From SM23-78 sp041479965 (GTDB lineage: Archaea > Nanobdellota > Nanobdellia > Woesearchaeales > SM23-78), in NCBI GenBank assembly GCA_041479965.1, contig JBGOZE010000015.1:1-23035 (forward strand): a stretch of 23,035 bases of DNA. The letters are read 5' to 3'. The notes under the pieces were generated by a model that made no database searches, was not told where the DNA came from, and saw only the letters and a program-made list of their open reading frames with translations. Positions 11,501 through 16,425 of the stretch are shown here, piece by piece (the stretch's first letter is position 1; every line of letters begins with the position of its first letter). A program made the position numbers and the translations under genes.

Positions 11501-12530
11501 CTGTGATGACAGAATCACCAACGGTGATGAGTCGGATATTGATTGCGGATGGAACTGCCCGACCAAATGCGCGCTGGACCAGGCATGCAATGTTGATGCT
11601 GATTGCCAAGATAATTTCTGCGATGTTACGACCCACAAATGCAGTCAGAGCAGTTGCACTGATAAGGTTATGAACGGAGGAGAAACTGATGTTGACTGCG
11701 GAGGACCCTGCTCTGCCAAATGCATCATAGGGCAGAATTGCATCTCCTCCAATGATTGCCAATCAGGCTATTGCAATGCAGGAAAATGTGATACAGACAG
11801 GACTGTCGACACAGATGGAGATGGGATGCCTGATTACTGGGAGCTAATGTTCGGGCTCGACCCCAACAGGAATGATGCTTCAGAGGACATGGATGGTGAT
11901 GGGATAAGCAACTTAGAAGAATATCTGCGAAACACAGACCCAACTCAGATAGATACTCCATATAAAGGTGAGGGGGTTGGCACGCTCCAGCTCATCTTGC
12001 TGATTGTCGGATTGATTCTGATGATAGGCAGCGCCGGTTTCCTTGTCTATTCAAGAAAAGTGCTTCTGCCCAAGCAGAGAGCTGCCCAGAGAGCAGCCAG
12101 GCCATTTGTGCCTCCTACTTTAGGTCCTGGGCAGAAAAGGCCATTGCAGAATCTGGTCTCGCCTGGAAAAGGCGCGCCGGGTCAGCCCGGTCAACCTGGA
12201 CAGCCAGGATTGCTTAGAAGACCTGGACTAGCTAGTCGTCTAGGACGAAAGCCAAGCCCTGGCAGGAGCTTGCTGCGAGGATTTGATAAGCCCAAAGAGG
12301 CTCCGCCTGCAGCAGGAGCAAAACCAGAAGCAGGCGCAAAGCCTGGCGCTGAGACAAAACCTATTGATGAATTCATCCCTCTGTCTGAGCTTGGCAAAAA
12401 GCCAGGCCCGGCAAAGGATAAGGATGCATCCAAGCCAGCTGATGATTCGGACAAGCCTAAGAACGCTCCCTTTGATAAGCTGAAAGAAATAACTGATTCT
12501 TACAAGAAGAAGAAAGAGGATAATAAATAA
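5538..12530 (+). CDS. Giant cysteine-rich repeat surface protein with C-terminal membrane anchor
   Basis: This 2330-aa protein begins with a signal sequence (hydrophobic residues about 7-29, ending LTLAA). A beta-rich domain follows (about 30-137), then one cysteine module. Next come six W/C-rich repeats (about 190-443), 26 CGDG-type cysteine modules (about 445-1933), three further cysteine repeats (about 1940-2088), two acidic DxDGDG loops of thrombospondin type 3 style (2091-2136, probably calcium-binding), one membrane helix (about 2150-2172), and a basic, Pro/Ala/Lys-rich cytoplasmic tail of about 155 residues with a GQP triplet run. The CGDG modules resemble the Myxococcus disulfide repeat/DUF4215 family (C-G-D-G-x5-8-E-x-C-D). 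Many N-x-S/T sequons suggest N-glycosylation. It is probably a long, disulfide-stiffened stalk or adhesin. It heads a tight group with the genes that follow, the next start being 13 nt downstream. The function is inferred from architecture only. Confidence 0.85.
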   Translation: MGKKRLGLIELAAIVLSIFILLIPLTLAAIDIVISGNNVGITAIYVGQVTLNQTNITDSSNQAIYWWPSPDMYHPSNMIASTTYVAGTGNTTMRFRGSLYDDWRFVLPEGDYIFSIIARNQFGSIVSDRQGFKVDTTPCSNNNNVEPPEECDGTDLDNKDCTNYDISSPFYTGTLRCSDCHFNTSRCLVCQKDMCSICDDLVCSSDGRAWVSTTNYSAMCGSKDSNLGSYGLSCTSGECDFAANKWCDINNYWTTAGFCGNCTGKDSSCTGTCTPNSCDIGNKRFCDNGAWVQLAFADYCYVCKNFDSECGPAPYNYPCSAEGACDTKNNVFCQGGNWVDTNYCSRCASDDVDCGIPACVHGSCDTCSDAQKYCNNGVWESTNYCDANRCGMKDSNCNRGCTHGGCDTVNHKYCQYGLWSSDQTTYCTQCKAVDSSFFCLNPATCGNGLINWPEVCDPGRTGVPANMNGQNCTTMNPFLFISGNLRCSADCMSYDYSQCLRSNETCGNNVIDGYDDCEGTSNVGTMNCQKLSFDRGTLRCYADTCTFNTTGCINDAVCGDGSVDSPEVCEPFGTYGINGTSCANYDSTKYDGGIIGCKSGCTQLDLSQCVRTTRKFCGDKAWNQASEDCDDTDMGAFPTCQSLGYATGNLKCYPQLSALPCKYDTSGCVPGPETYCGDNEIQTRNSVGLEEQCEGNNLGGKECFDFIPYTGGPLFCTGGCLFDYTNCTGPNSSQCGDGVVNVFGVEDCDDPDMHGGTCELLGYDWGELLCYPPGSAGSATECKYNRINCGNGPRSCGDSKIQVPNDKYRNEQCDRTNKNDLQCSNFGYTGGYLNCKSDCSFDYNQCTGGNFVCGDGLRNQVSEDCDEDDLVGWTCQAFGYAGGTLRCNAAASANQCKFDKSGCYGGTKVCGDGLIQHPNTMFDEKCDDKTFENKTCPYPYIRGLYECRGDCTLDFSNCSTEPEPYCGDYKINKYGEECDRTALGGKNCSDWGLKGPLKCYLPSSAAPCAYDLSGCYAEVKACGDSTIQVPNDVFRNEQCDRTNRNSKDCLSFGGVYTGGILNCYTDCSFDYSDCTGAVAYCGDGLRNNLTEDCDEDDLAGWTCQALGYAGGTLSCNPGSCTFNKNGCYYNEGGRYCGDDLVSHPNDLKTFDELCDGSNVEDEDCPSPYTSGTLKCRGDCLRYDFSQCTSSGVQPTCGDGGINQNSEECDGLAMNGRGCDYYGFTSGNLKCNPKTSTQPCIFNSSACSNIPRYCSDSKVQVPNDAFRNEQCDKTNKSDMQCTDFDSYTGGDLNCFSSCVRDYRQCTGGTFECGDGVKNQISEDCDGFDLGGWTCEALGYSGGTLGCNECKFDKTGCVAAQGAKYCGDDKVNHPNDIMNEECDGTNVEGKPCPSATPNGYVSCHGECSLDYSTCTSGVLAKCGDNDVNRDAEECDGADMNGRDCDYFGYSGGTLKCTLSTSINPCKFDKSSCTNIPLVCSDGKVQSPNSGNIFEQCDKTNHSNSQCTNCQCANFDSYTGGTLGCDSFCRFDYNQCTGGTFECGDGIRNRLAEDCDKNDTAGWSCKSFGYASGELKCTNNCLFDKSSCVRASETWVCGDGIVSHPNSAGQDELCDGTNVEGKPCPYPYTGGALKCYGDCSFDYSSCTGGPNAKCGDNLKNKAGEDCDGTDKAGKNCKSLGFVSGDLGCYAAGTVNECRFDTSACVMTKKVCGDSIVQVPNDAGTNEKCDGANVGIHQCAEYDNYTQGTLLCSGYCTDFDYSSCRKAGEEPNGTCSDGSKGPYEVCDKSDWGGIKGCSNIPGYRSGNLSCKTNCQWDTTRCIANAVCGNSKVESGEVCDGTVSSAIKCSDVGSFLVNQGSLKCFAPGTDDECTFNKSSCVQNITLGRCGDNLMNAVSESCDGTAFSPYAKECSDFDGYTSGNLLCNNCNLNFSSCAAGNLSNHCMNNVTDGDETFLNCGGALCVGCMLGKRCLNNSDCISKYCNANLCDVSSCDDRITNGDESDIDCGWNCPTKCALDQACNVDADCQDNFCDVTTHKCSQSSCTDKVMNGGETDVDCGGPCSAKCIIGQNCISSNDCQSGYCNAGKCDTDRTVDTDGDGMPDYWELMFGLDPNRNDASEDMDGDGISNLEEYLRNTDPTQIDTPYKGEGVGTLQLILLIVGLILMIGSAGFLVYSRKVLLPKQRAAQRAARPFVPPTLGPGQKRPLQNLVSPGKGAPGQPGQPGQPGLLRRPGLASRLGRKPSPGRSLLRGFDKPKEAPPAAGAKPEAGAKPGAETKPIDEFIPLSELGKKPGPAKDKDASKPADDSDKPKNAPFDKLKEITDSYKKKKEDNK
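6105..6866 (+). repeat. Six W/C-rich repeats in the giant protein
   Basis: Six degenerate units of roughly 35-45 residues share the pattern C-D-x-x-[N]-x-[K]-[YFW]-C-x-x-G-x-W, then Y-C-x-x-C and D-S-x-C. Examples are KRFCDNGAW, NVFCQGGNW, QKYCNNGVW and HKYCQYGLW. They differ in cysteine spacing from the CGDG modules that follow, so the protein combines at least three unrelated cysteine repeat types. Confidence 0.75.
6870..11337 (+). repeat. 26 tandem CGDG-type cysteine modules
   Basis: Modules start at the Cys codons at 6870, 7054, 7209, 7386, 7563, 7740, 7923, 8094, 8265, 8433, 8601, 8778, 8943, 9123, 9294, 9468, 9627, 9795, 9966, 10155, 10317, 10488, 10659, 10848, 11004 and 11190 (each within a few bases). 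The mean length is about 57 residues. The general pattern is C-[GS]-[DN]-x5-12-E-x-C-D-x7-9-C-x7-10-G-x-L-x-C-x3-12-C-x-[FY]-[DN]-x2-C, about six cysteines each. Long modules (GYxxGxL...CxFDxSxC) alternate with short ones (YTGGxLxC...CxxDYxxCTG). Confidence 0.85.
7923..10658 (+). repeat. Four-copy higher-order repeat (A-B-C-D modules, about 684 bp each)
   Basis: Within the module array, four distinct types recur in strict order. A is CGDSxxQVPND...NEQCD at 7923, 8601, 9294, 9966 and again at 10659. B is CGDGxxNxxxEDCD...GWxC at 8094, 8778, 9468 and 10155. C is CGDxxxxHPN...CD at 8265, 8943, 9627 and 10317. D is CGDxxxNxxxE[ED]CD at 8433, 9123, 9795 and 10488. Spacings between equivalent modules are 672-693 bp, always multiples of three. 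A 28-nt exact match (7962-7989 with 8640-8667, offset 678) shows that duplication is still visible at the DNA level. Confidence 0.85.
11355..11801 (+). repeat. Three cysteine repeats of the NGxETDxDCGG type
   Basis: Three units of about 50 residues begin at Cys codons 11355, 11502 and 11655. The shared pattern is C-x-[DN]-x-[VI]-x-[ND]-G-[DG]-E-[TS]-D-x-[DN]-C-G, then C-x-x-x-x-x-C, [SA]-x-D-C-x-S-x-[YF]-C and a final C. This is a repeat type common near the C-terminus of large bacterial and archaeal surface proteins. It sits directly before the calcium-binding-like DxDGDG loops. Confidence 0.75.
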
Positions 12531-12543
12531 GGAGAGTGCTTTC

Positions 12544-13059
12544 ATGACGAGAAAATCCCAGCTGAATCATGTCTTCACCTACTTGATGATCATCATGGTC
12601 ATCGGAGTGCTCGTGGTCATCGCTGTAAGTGCATGGAAGAGCATCATAGCTGCCCAGTGCGCTAACCAGGAAATCCTTTTCCAGAAAGACCTCATTGATA
12701 TGATTGATGAATACTCTGACCAGGGAACAGTGAAGCAGGAGTCCATCAGGGCTTCTTGCGGTGCTAAAGAGGTCTGCTTTGTTGATTCAATGTACTACGC
12801 AGCAGACAGTCCTTATAGTGTGTCCGATATCTTTCCTGTAGAATACGATACTGAAGAATACCTTGTGATCAAGTCTGCTGTGAATGACAAGACACAGAAC
12901 ATCTTTGTCAAGACAGATTTCATTGAGCCCATAGGATTTGCTCCTAAGTTGGTTTTGAAAGAAGCTGATCAGCCTCTCAAATGCTTCCCAGTAAAGAATC
13001 AAAGATTGAAGCTGGTATTCACAGGGCTTGGCAGGAAGACTCAGGTAGATGTTCAATAA
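12544..13059 (+). CDS. Small pilin-like membrane-anchored extracellular protein
   Basis: This 171-aa protein begins M-T-R-K-S-Q-L, followed by a hydrophobic helix (about residues 10-31, VFTYLMIIMVIGVLVVIAVSAW). The K-S-Q junction again resembles a class III signal cleavage site. Outside the helix are about 140 residues with five cysteines (CANQEILF, RASCGAKEVCF, LKCFPV among them), an FQKDLIDMIDEYSDQGTVKQE helix region and a mainly beta C-terminus. The ATG is preceded by GGAGAGTG at 12531-12538, 5 nt upstream. It lies 13 nt after the giant protein gene, so the two are probably co-transcribed. I recall similar 150-180-aa proteins in DPANN gene neighbourhoods like this one, but no function has been assigned that I know of. 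Confidence 0.8.
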   Translation: MTRKSQLNHVFTYLMIIMVIGVLVVIAVSAWKSIIAAQCANQEILFQKDLIDMIDEYSDQGTVKQESIRASCGAKEVCFVDSMYYAADSPYSVSDIFPVEYDTEEYLVIKSAVNDKTQNIFVKTDFIEPIGFAPKLVLKEADQPLKCFPVKNQRLKLVFTGLGRKTQVDVQ

Positions 13060-13083
13060 TGATATTCGCATCTAAAAAAAATG

Positions 13084-13105
13084 TCCTGATAAAATCCTGA
13101 TAAAA
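13084..13105 (+). repeat. Tandem duplication of an 11-bp unit in an intergenic region
   Basis: TCCTGATAAAA occurs twice back to back (13084-13094 and 13095-13105) in the 87-nt gap before the 354-aa protein gene. The second copy runs into AAAATAT, a possible TATA element with a predicted start near 13130. The unit could be a transcription-factor site or just a small replication slip. Confidence 0.6.
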
Positions 13106-13146
13106 TATGGGAGAATAAAAAACGGTGCAGTCATTTTGGTGATTTC

Positions 13147-14211
13147 ATGGTTAACTCGATGCCTCGGCGCAAAAAAGGCTTTGCGCTCCAATTCAACTGG
13201 ATATTCGTACTCATAGGCGGGGCTGTGTTCCTCAGTTTTTTCTTCAGCCTCATCAACAACGCCATCCGCGGAGATGAAGTAAGAAAAAACACCGATGCCA
13301 CCCAGATGATTGATACAGCATTCAAGGTGAGCATGGGCTCAGATAATATTGAGAGCACCTCGATATTTGACAAGAAACTAGTTTTTCGATGTGGTGACAT
13401 CTCAGAATACTTTGTCATCGGGACCTTGAAGTCAGGACGCTATGATTTCAATGCCATCTTCTCCCAGCAAGAGCTCAGTGGCAGGACACTGCTGATAAAA
13501 ACCCTTGATTTCAGGATACCTTTCAAGATAATGCCCCTGGTCTATGTGACCAATAAGGAAGTCGAATATGTTTTTGTGGGTAATTTCCCATTCCAGCAGC
13601 AAGTCATGACCCTTTTGCCTGAGAACGCCACGAAAAAGTTCATCCCTTCGGGCTTAGGCTCTGTGCAAGCTTATTCGAACAACCACTATCTTCAGACAGT
13701 CTTCATAGTAAACACCACAGAAGAGCTTGTTGGAGGAGCGCCCAATTTCCAATCAAGTGATGATTATTCCAAAGTCTTTGTTGTTGTGGTCAGCCCAGAT
13801 GAGCCAGGAGCCCAGTACGGAGAGCTGAAATTCTTCACTCTCGGGTCTGATGGCTTCTTCATATATAACGGCACATCCATGTTCATAGGAGCCAACCTCA
13901 TCCTCGGAGGCATTATCAGCCATGACAAGAGCATGTATGACTGCAACCTGAAAAAAGTTATGCAGAGAATAGCTCATCTCAGCGAACTGTACAGGCAAAG
14001 ACTAGAATATTATTCCACTCAAGCAGAAACTTTCTGCTCACCCTATTATACGCAGGCGAGCACTGCTCTTGCAGGCATAAAGTCCTCTGCAGAAGCCGAA
14101 AATCCGTCTCTTGATGATTATAAGGCAATGGCGCAAGCCATCGACGGACTGGAGGCCTTGAATAGCTACATACTCGCAGAGCCATCTGGAATATGCGGGC
14201 GCATATATTGA
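13147..14211 (+). CDS. N-terminally anchored extracellular protein of a probable DPANN-conserved family
   Basis: This 354-aa protein starts MVNSMPRRKKGF and is followed by a hydrophobic helix (about residues 14-38, WIFVLIGGAVFLSFFFSL), so nearly all of it is extracellular. The KKG-F junction is compatible with a prepilin-type site but less typical than the K-x-Q junctions of its neighbours. The body is mixed alpha/beta (FRCGDISEYFVIG, FRIPFKIMPLVYVTNKEVEYVFVG). It ends in a helical segment with two cysteines (CSPYYTQ, and CGRIY at the end). GGTGAT at 13138-13143 lies 3 nt before the ATG and supports this start over the internal ATG at 13159. Function unknown; it may be one part of a multi-protein surface assembly with the neighbouring genes. 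Confidence 0.8.
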   Translation: MVNSMPRRKKGFALQFNWIFVLIGGAVFLSFFFSLINNAIRGDEVRKNTDATQMIDTAFKVSMGSDNIESTSIFDKKLVFRCGDISEYFVIGTLKSGRYDFNAIFSQQELSGRTLLIKTLDFRIPFKIMPLVYVTNKEVEYVFVGNFPFQQQVMTLLPENATKKFIPSGLGSVQAYSNNHYLQTVFIVNTTEELVGGAPNFQSSDDYSKVFVVVVSPDEPGAQYGELKFFTLGSDGFFIYNGTSMFIGANLILGGIISHDKSMYDCNLKKVMQRIAHLSELYRQRLEYYSTQAETFCSPYYTQASTALAGIKSSAEAENPSLDDYKAMAQAIDGLEALNSYILAEPSGICGRIY

Positions 14212-14260
14212 ATCGTGAAGAAATAATTAAAGGAATTTGAAAAAGAAAAGGAAAAACATT

Positions 14261-14782
14261 ATGGGCAGGGCAAGAAAAGCACAGATGCAGATGAATGAGA
14301 CCATATTCGCAGTATTCATCGTAATAATAGTTCTTGTGCTTGGCCTTGTAGCCTATTCTAAGTTCCAAGAGGATAGTCTCAGAGCGCAAGGAAAAGAGAC
14401 AAGGCAGACCCGAGTAGTGGAACTGGCGCAAAGGCTTAGCTTCTGGCCAGAGCTTGAATGCTCAGAATCAGGGACTGCAGAATTCTTGTGCCTGGACATC
14501 ACCAAGCTCATGGTGCTGGGCAATTTCACCAACCAAAGCAAGCAAGAGGGAAAATATGGCTTCAATTATTACTATGACCTGCTAAGGGATTCCAAGATAG
14601 AAGTATATCAGATATATCCTTATGTGCTGACTCCGGGCGTTCTGGGAGAGAATTACTGGGTATTGTACGATAATCCGAGCCCTAAGCCAACGACAGACCT
14701 TGTGCACATACCAGTCAGCCTTTACAATCCATTGTCCAGGACCTATGCTTTAGGAGTGATGGACATCCAGGTATTTGAATGA
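14261..14782 (+). CDS. Small pilin-like membrane-anchored protein
   Basis: The protein has 173 aa from the ATG at 14261. A TTG at 14237 in the same frame would add eight Lys/Arg-rich residues; the ATG is preferred because it places M-G-R-A-R-K-A-Q at the N-terminus, as in the neighbours. The hydrophobic helix (about residues 15-36, ETIFAVFIVIIVLVLGLVAY) follows an R-K-A-Q-M-Q-M-N-E stretch that fits the class III signal pattern (K-A before Gln, acidic residue a few positions later). The exterior part has two cysteines and an aromatic-rich middle (FNYYYDLL, YQIYPYVLTPG). Its stop codon overlaps the next start (ATGA at 14779-14782), so the two genes are translationally coupled. Confidence 0.75.
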   Translation: MGRARKAQMQMNETIFAVFIVIIVLVLGLVAYSKFQEDSLRAQGKETRQTRVVELAQRLSFWPELECSESGTAEFLCLDITKLMVLGNFTNQSKQEGKYGFNYYYDLLRDSKIEVYQIYPYVLTPGVLGENYWVLYDNPSPKPTTDLVHIPVSLYNPLSRTYALGVMDIQVFE

Positions 14783-15303
14783 TTGGTAAAACAAATCTGG
14801 AAAACAAAAAAATGAGAGAAGAAAAAAATACGAGAAAGGCTCAGATAGAAATGATAGGGCTCGTCATCATAGTAATCATCATAATAACTGCTCTGCTTAT
14901 TTTCCTGGCATACAGGGTGACTCGCCCCCAGCAAACCATAAAGAAGACCTATGTGAATGCAGAGATAGCCAACAACATGCTTCTCACCATGACCAAGACC
15001 AACATTGGAGAATGCCATAACATGTCCCTCGCTGACCTGTTGACAGACTGTACCCGGGGGTATTACTCTATCAATTGCTTTGACTACACCAGCTGCCAGG
15101 TGGCCAATGACACCATCAAGGAAATCCTGGCGCGCACCCTGGATGAATGGAACCTGAGCTATAATCTGGAAGTCGAGGGCGCAGACATCAAATTCTCAAC
15201 TCCTGACTGTGATTCTGGAGATGATGAGAAGGTTCAGGCTTTTGAGATTTTGCCCTTGAACCCTGGACAGATAGAGATGATATTAGACATCTGCATAAAT
15301 TAA
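14779..15303 (+). CDS. Small pilin-like membrane-anchored protein, cysteine-containing
   Basis: This 174-aa protein starts in an ATGA overlap with the previous gene; an ATG at 14812 is a possible later start. A basic lead ends in T-R-K-A-Q-I-E-M, followed by a hydrophobic helix (about residues 26-48, IGLVIIVIIIITALLIFLAY). K-A, then Q at +1 and E at +3, is close to the classical class III (archaellin/pilin) signal. The extracellular part (about 125 aa) has seven cysteines (ECHNMS, DCTRGYYSINC, TSCQV, DCDSG, ILDICIN) and a conserved-looking LADLLTDC segment. It closes the envelope gene block. Role unknown; a minor pseudopilin or surface-complex subunit is plausible. Confidence 0.75.
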   Translation: MIGKTNLENKKMREEKNTRKAQIEMIGLVIIVIIIITALLIFLAYRVTRPQQTIKKTYVNAEIANNMLLTMTKTNIGECHNMSLADLLTDCTRGYYSINCFDYTSCQVANDTIKEILARTLDEWNLSYNLEVEGADIKFSTPDCDSGDDEKVQAFEILPLNPGQIEMILDICIN

Positions 15304-15337
15304 TGATGCAGAATTGATTTTGCTTTCTAATATTTTT

Positions 15338-15362
15338 CAAATCTAATTTGTTTTTCTCTTTC
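15338..15362 (+). terminator. Possible terminator of the envelope gene block
   Basis: A short hairpin, CAAAT (15338-15342) and ATTTG (15346-15350), is followed directly by TTTTTCTCTTTC. It lies 35 nt after the last envelope gene and upstream of the ABC transporter promoter. Short T-rich tracts of this kind end many archaeal transcripts. The stem is weak, so the call rests mainly on the T-tract. Confidence 0.4.
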
Positions 15363-15392
15363 AAGCAATCTTCTCGCCTTTGTCATGGCAAA

Positions 15393-15402
15393 CTTTATAT
15401 AT
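15393..15402 (+). promoter_or_regulatory. TATA box of the ABC exporter genes
   Basis: CTTTATATAT is a near-ideal archaeal TATA box. Its centre near 15398 predicts transcription from about 15423-15427, where the ATG at 15427 begins. No ribosome binding site is present, so the ATPase is probably translated from a leaderless mRNA. Confidence 0.65.
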
Positions 15403-15426
15403 CTCGCCTGAGTATCATTCATTAGA

Positions 15427-16425
15427 ATGGAGCGTTCTCCCATAATAAAGATTCAGAATCTCGCCAAGAGATTTGGCAAGAGGAAAATTCTGAAGGGCAT
15501 TAACCTGGACATCTATGAGGGTGAGGTCTTCGGCCTGATAGGGGCCAGTGGCACAGGCAAGACCACTCTTCTCCAGAATCTAGTGGGTTACCTTGCTCCT
15601 GAGGAAGGAGATGTCAAGTTCAGGTATGACTATTTTGTTAAGAAGAAGAGCAAGGATGGAAAGCCTCTTTATGCTTCTGTTTACAAGCAACCAAGGCTGT
15701 CAAGGAATCTTTTTGGCTTTGCAAGCCAGGAGCCTTCTTTCTATCAGAAACTCACAGTCAGGGAGAACCTAAAGTATTTCGGCTCTCTCTATAACATGAA
15801 AAAGAAGGCTTTGAACTCAAACATTGACATCCTGCTCTCGCTTATGGACTTGAAGAATGCTGAGAAGAGGCTTGCAGGTGAGCTGTCGGGAGGGATGGAG
15901 AGAAGGCTTGACATCGCGTGCGCCCTCATCCACGACCCTGAAGTGCTCATCCTGGACGAACCGACTTCAGACCTGGACCCGATACTTCGCGACCACATCT
16001 GGAGCTTGGTGCAGAAGATCAACAAGAAAGGGACAACCATCATCCTCGCCAGCCATCACTTGTCTGAGGTTGAGAATTTCTGCTCCAGGATTGCCATCAT
16101 CAAGGACGGCAAGATTATCGACGTGGCAAGCCCCGGAAGGCTCAAGACCAAGTATGCGGAATCGCAGGAGATAAGAATCCAGACCTATCCCGGCCACTAC
16201 GGCAACATCGCCAAGTCTCTCAAGAAGCCAGGAAGCAAGGTGTTTGACATTCAGGTCAAGGGCTCTGAGCTGATAATCTTCTCAGACCAGCCCCAAGTGG
16301 TGATACACGAGCTGCTGCACACGCTCGATATCCTGAAAGAAGAATTGATTGACATCAATGTCTCGCGGCCAGGGCTTGATGAATTGTTCCTAAAGATAAC
16401 CGGTGAGGGTAAAAAGTCAAGATGA
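15427..16425 (+). CDS. ABC-2 type exporter, ATP-binding subunit
   Basis: This 332-aa protein is a complete ABC ATPase: Walker A GASGTGKTT (residues 39-47), Q-loop Gln101 (ASQEPSFY), signature LSGGM (153-157), Walker B VLILDEP (173-179), D-loop SDLDP and H-loop His210 (LASHHLSE). It energises the permease encoded by the next gene, whose start overlaps its stop (ATGA, 16422-16425). The stretch between Walker A and the Q-loop is about 54 residues. This is longer than usual because of a Lys-rich insert (about 65-95). The C-terminal 110 residues after the ATPase core form a small accessory domain, as in drug- or polysaccharide-type ABC-2 ATPases (CcmA/DrrA group). The substrate cannot be read from the sequence. 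Confidence 0.93.
   Translation: MERSPIIKIQNLAKRFGKRKILKGINLDIYEGEVFGLIGASGTGKTTLLQNLVGYLAPEEGDVKFRYDYFVKKKSKDGKPLYASVYKQPRLSRNLFGFASQEPSFYQKLTVRENLKYFGSLYNMKKKALNSNIDILLSLMDLKNAEKRLAGELSGGMERRLDIACALIHDPEVLILDEPTSDLDPILRDHIWSLVQKINKKGTTIILASHHLSEVENFCSRIAIIKDGKIIDVASPGRLKTKYAESQEIRIQTYPGHYGNIAKSLKKPGSKVFDIQVKGSELIIFSDQPQVVIHELLHTLDILKEELIDINVSRPGLDELFLKITGEGKKSR

Noticed and set aside
11808..11945. Dockerin domain because of two DxDGDG loops
   Set aside because: The loops lack the duplicated 22-residue dockerin segments and lie directly before a membrane helix. A thrombospondin type 3 style calcium-binding linker fits better.
13979..14431. 150-aa open frame on the minus strand across a gene boundary
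   Set aside because: It overlaps the ends of two convincing + strand genes, and its translation matches nothing I recognise. It is a chance open frame.
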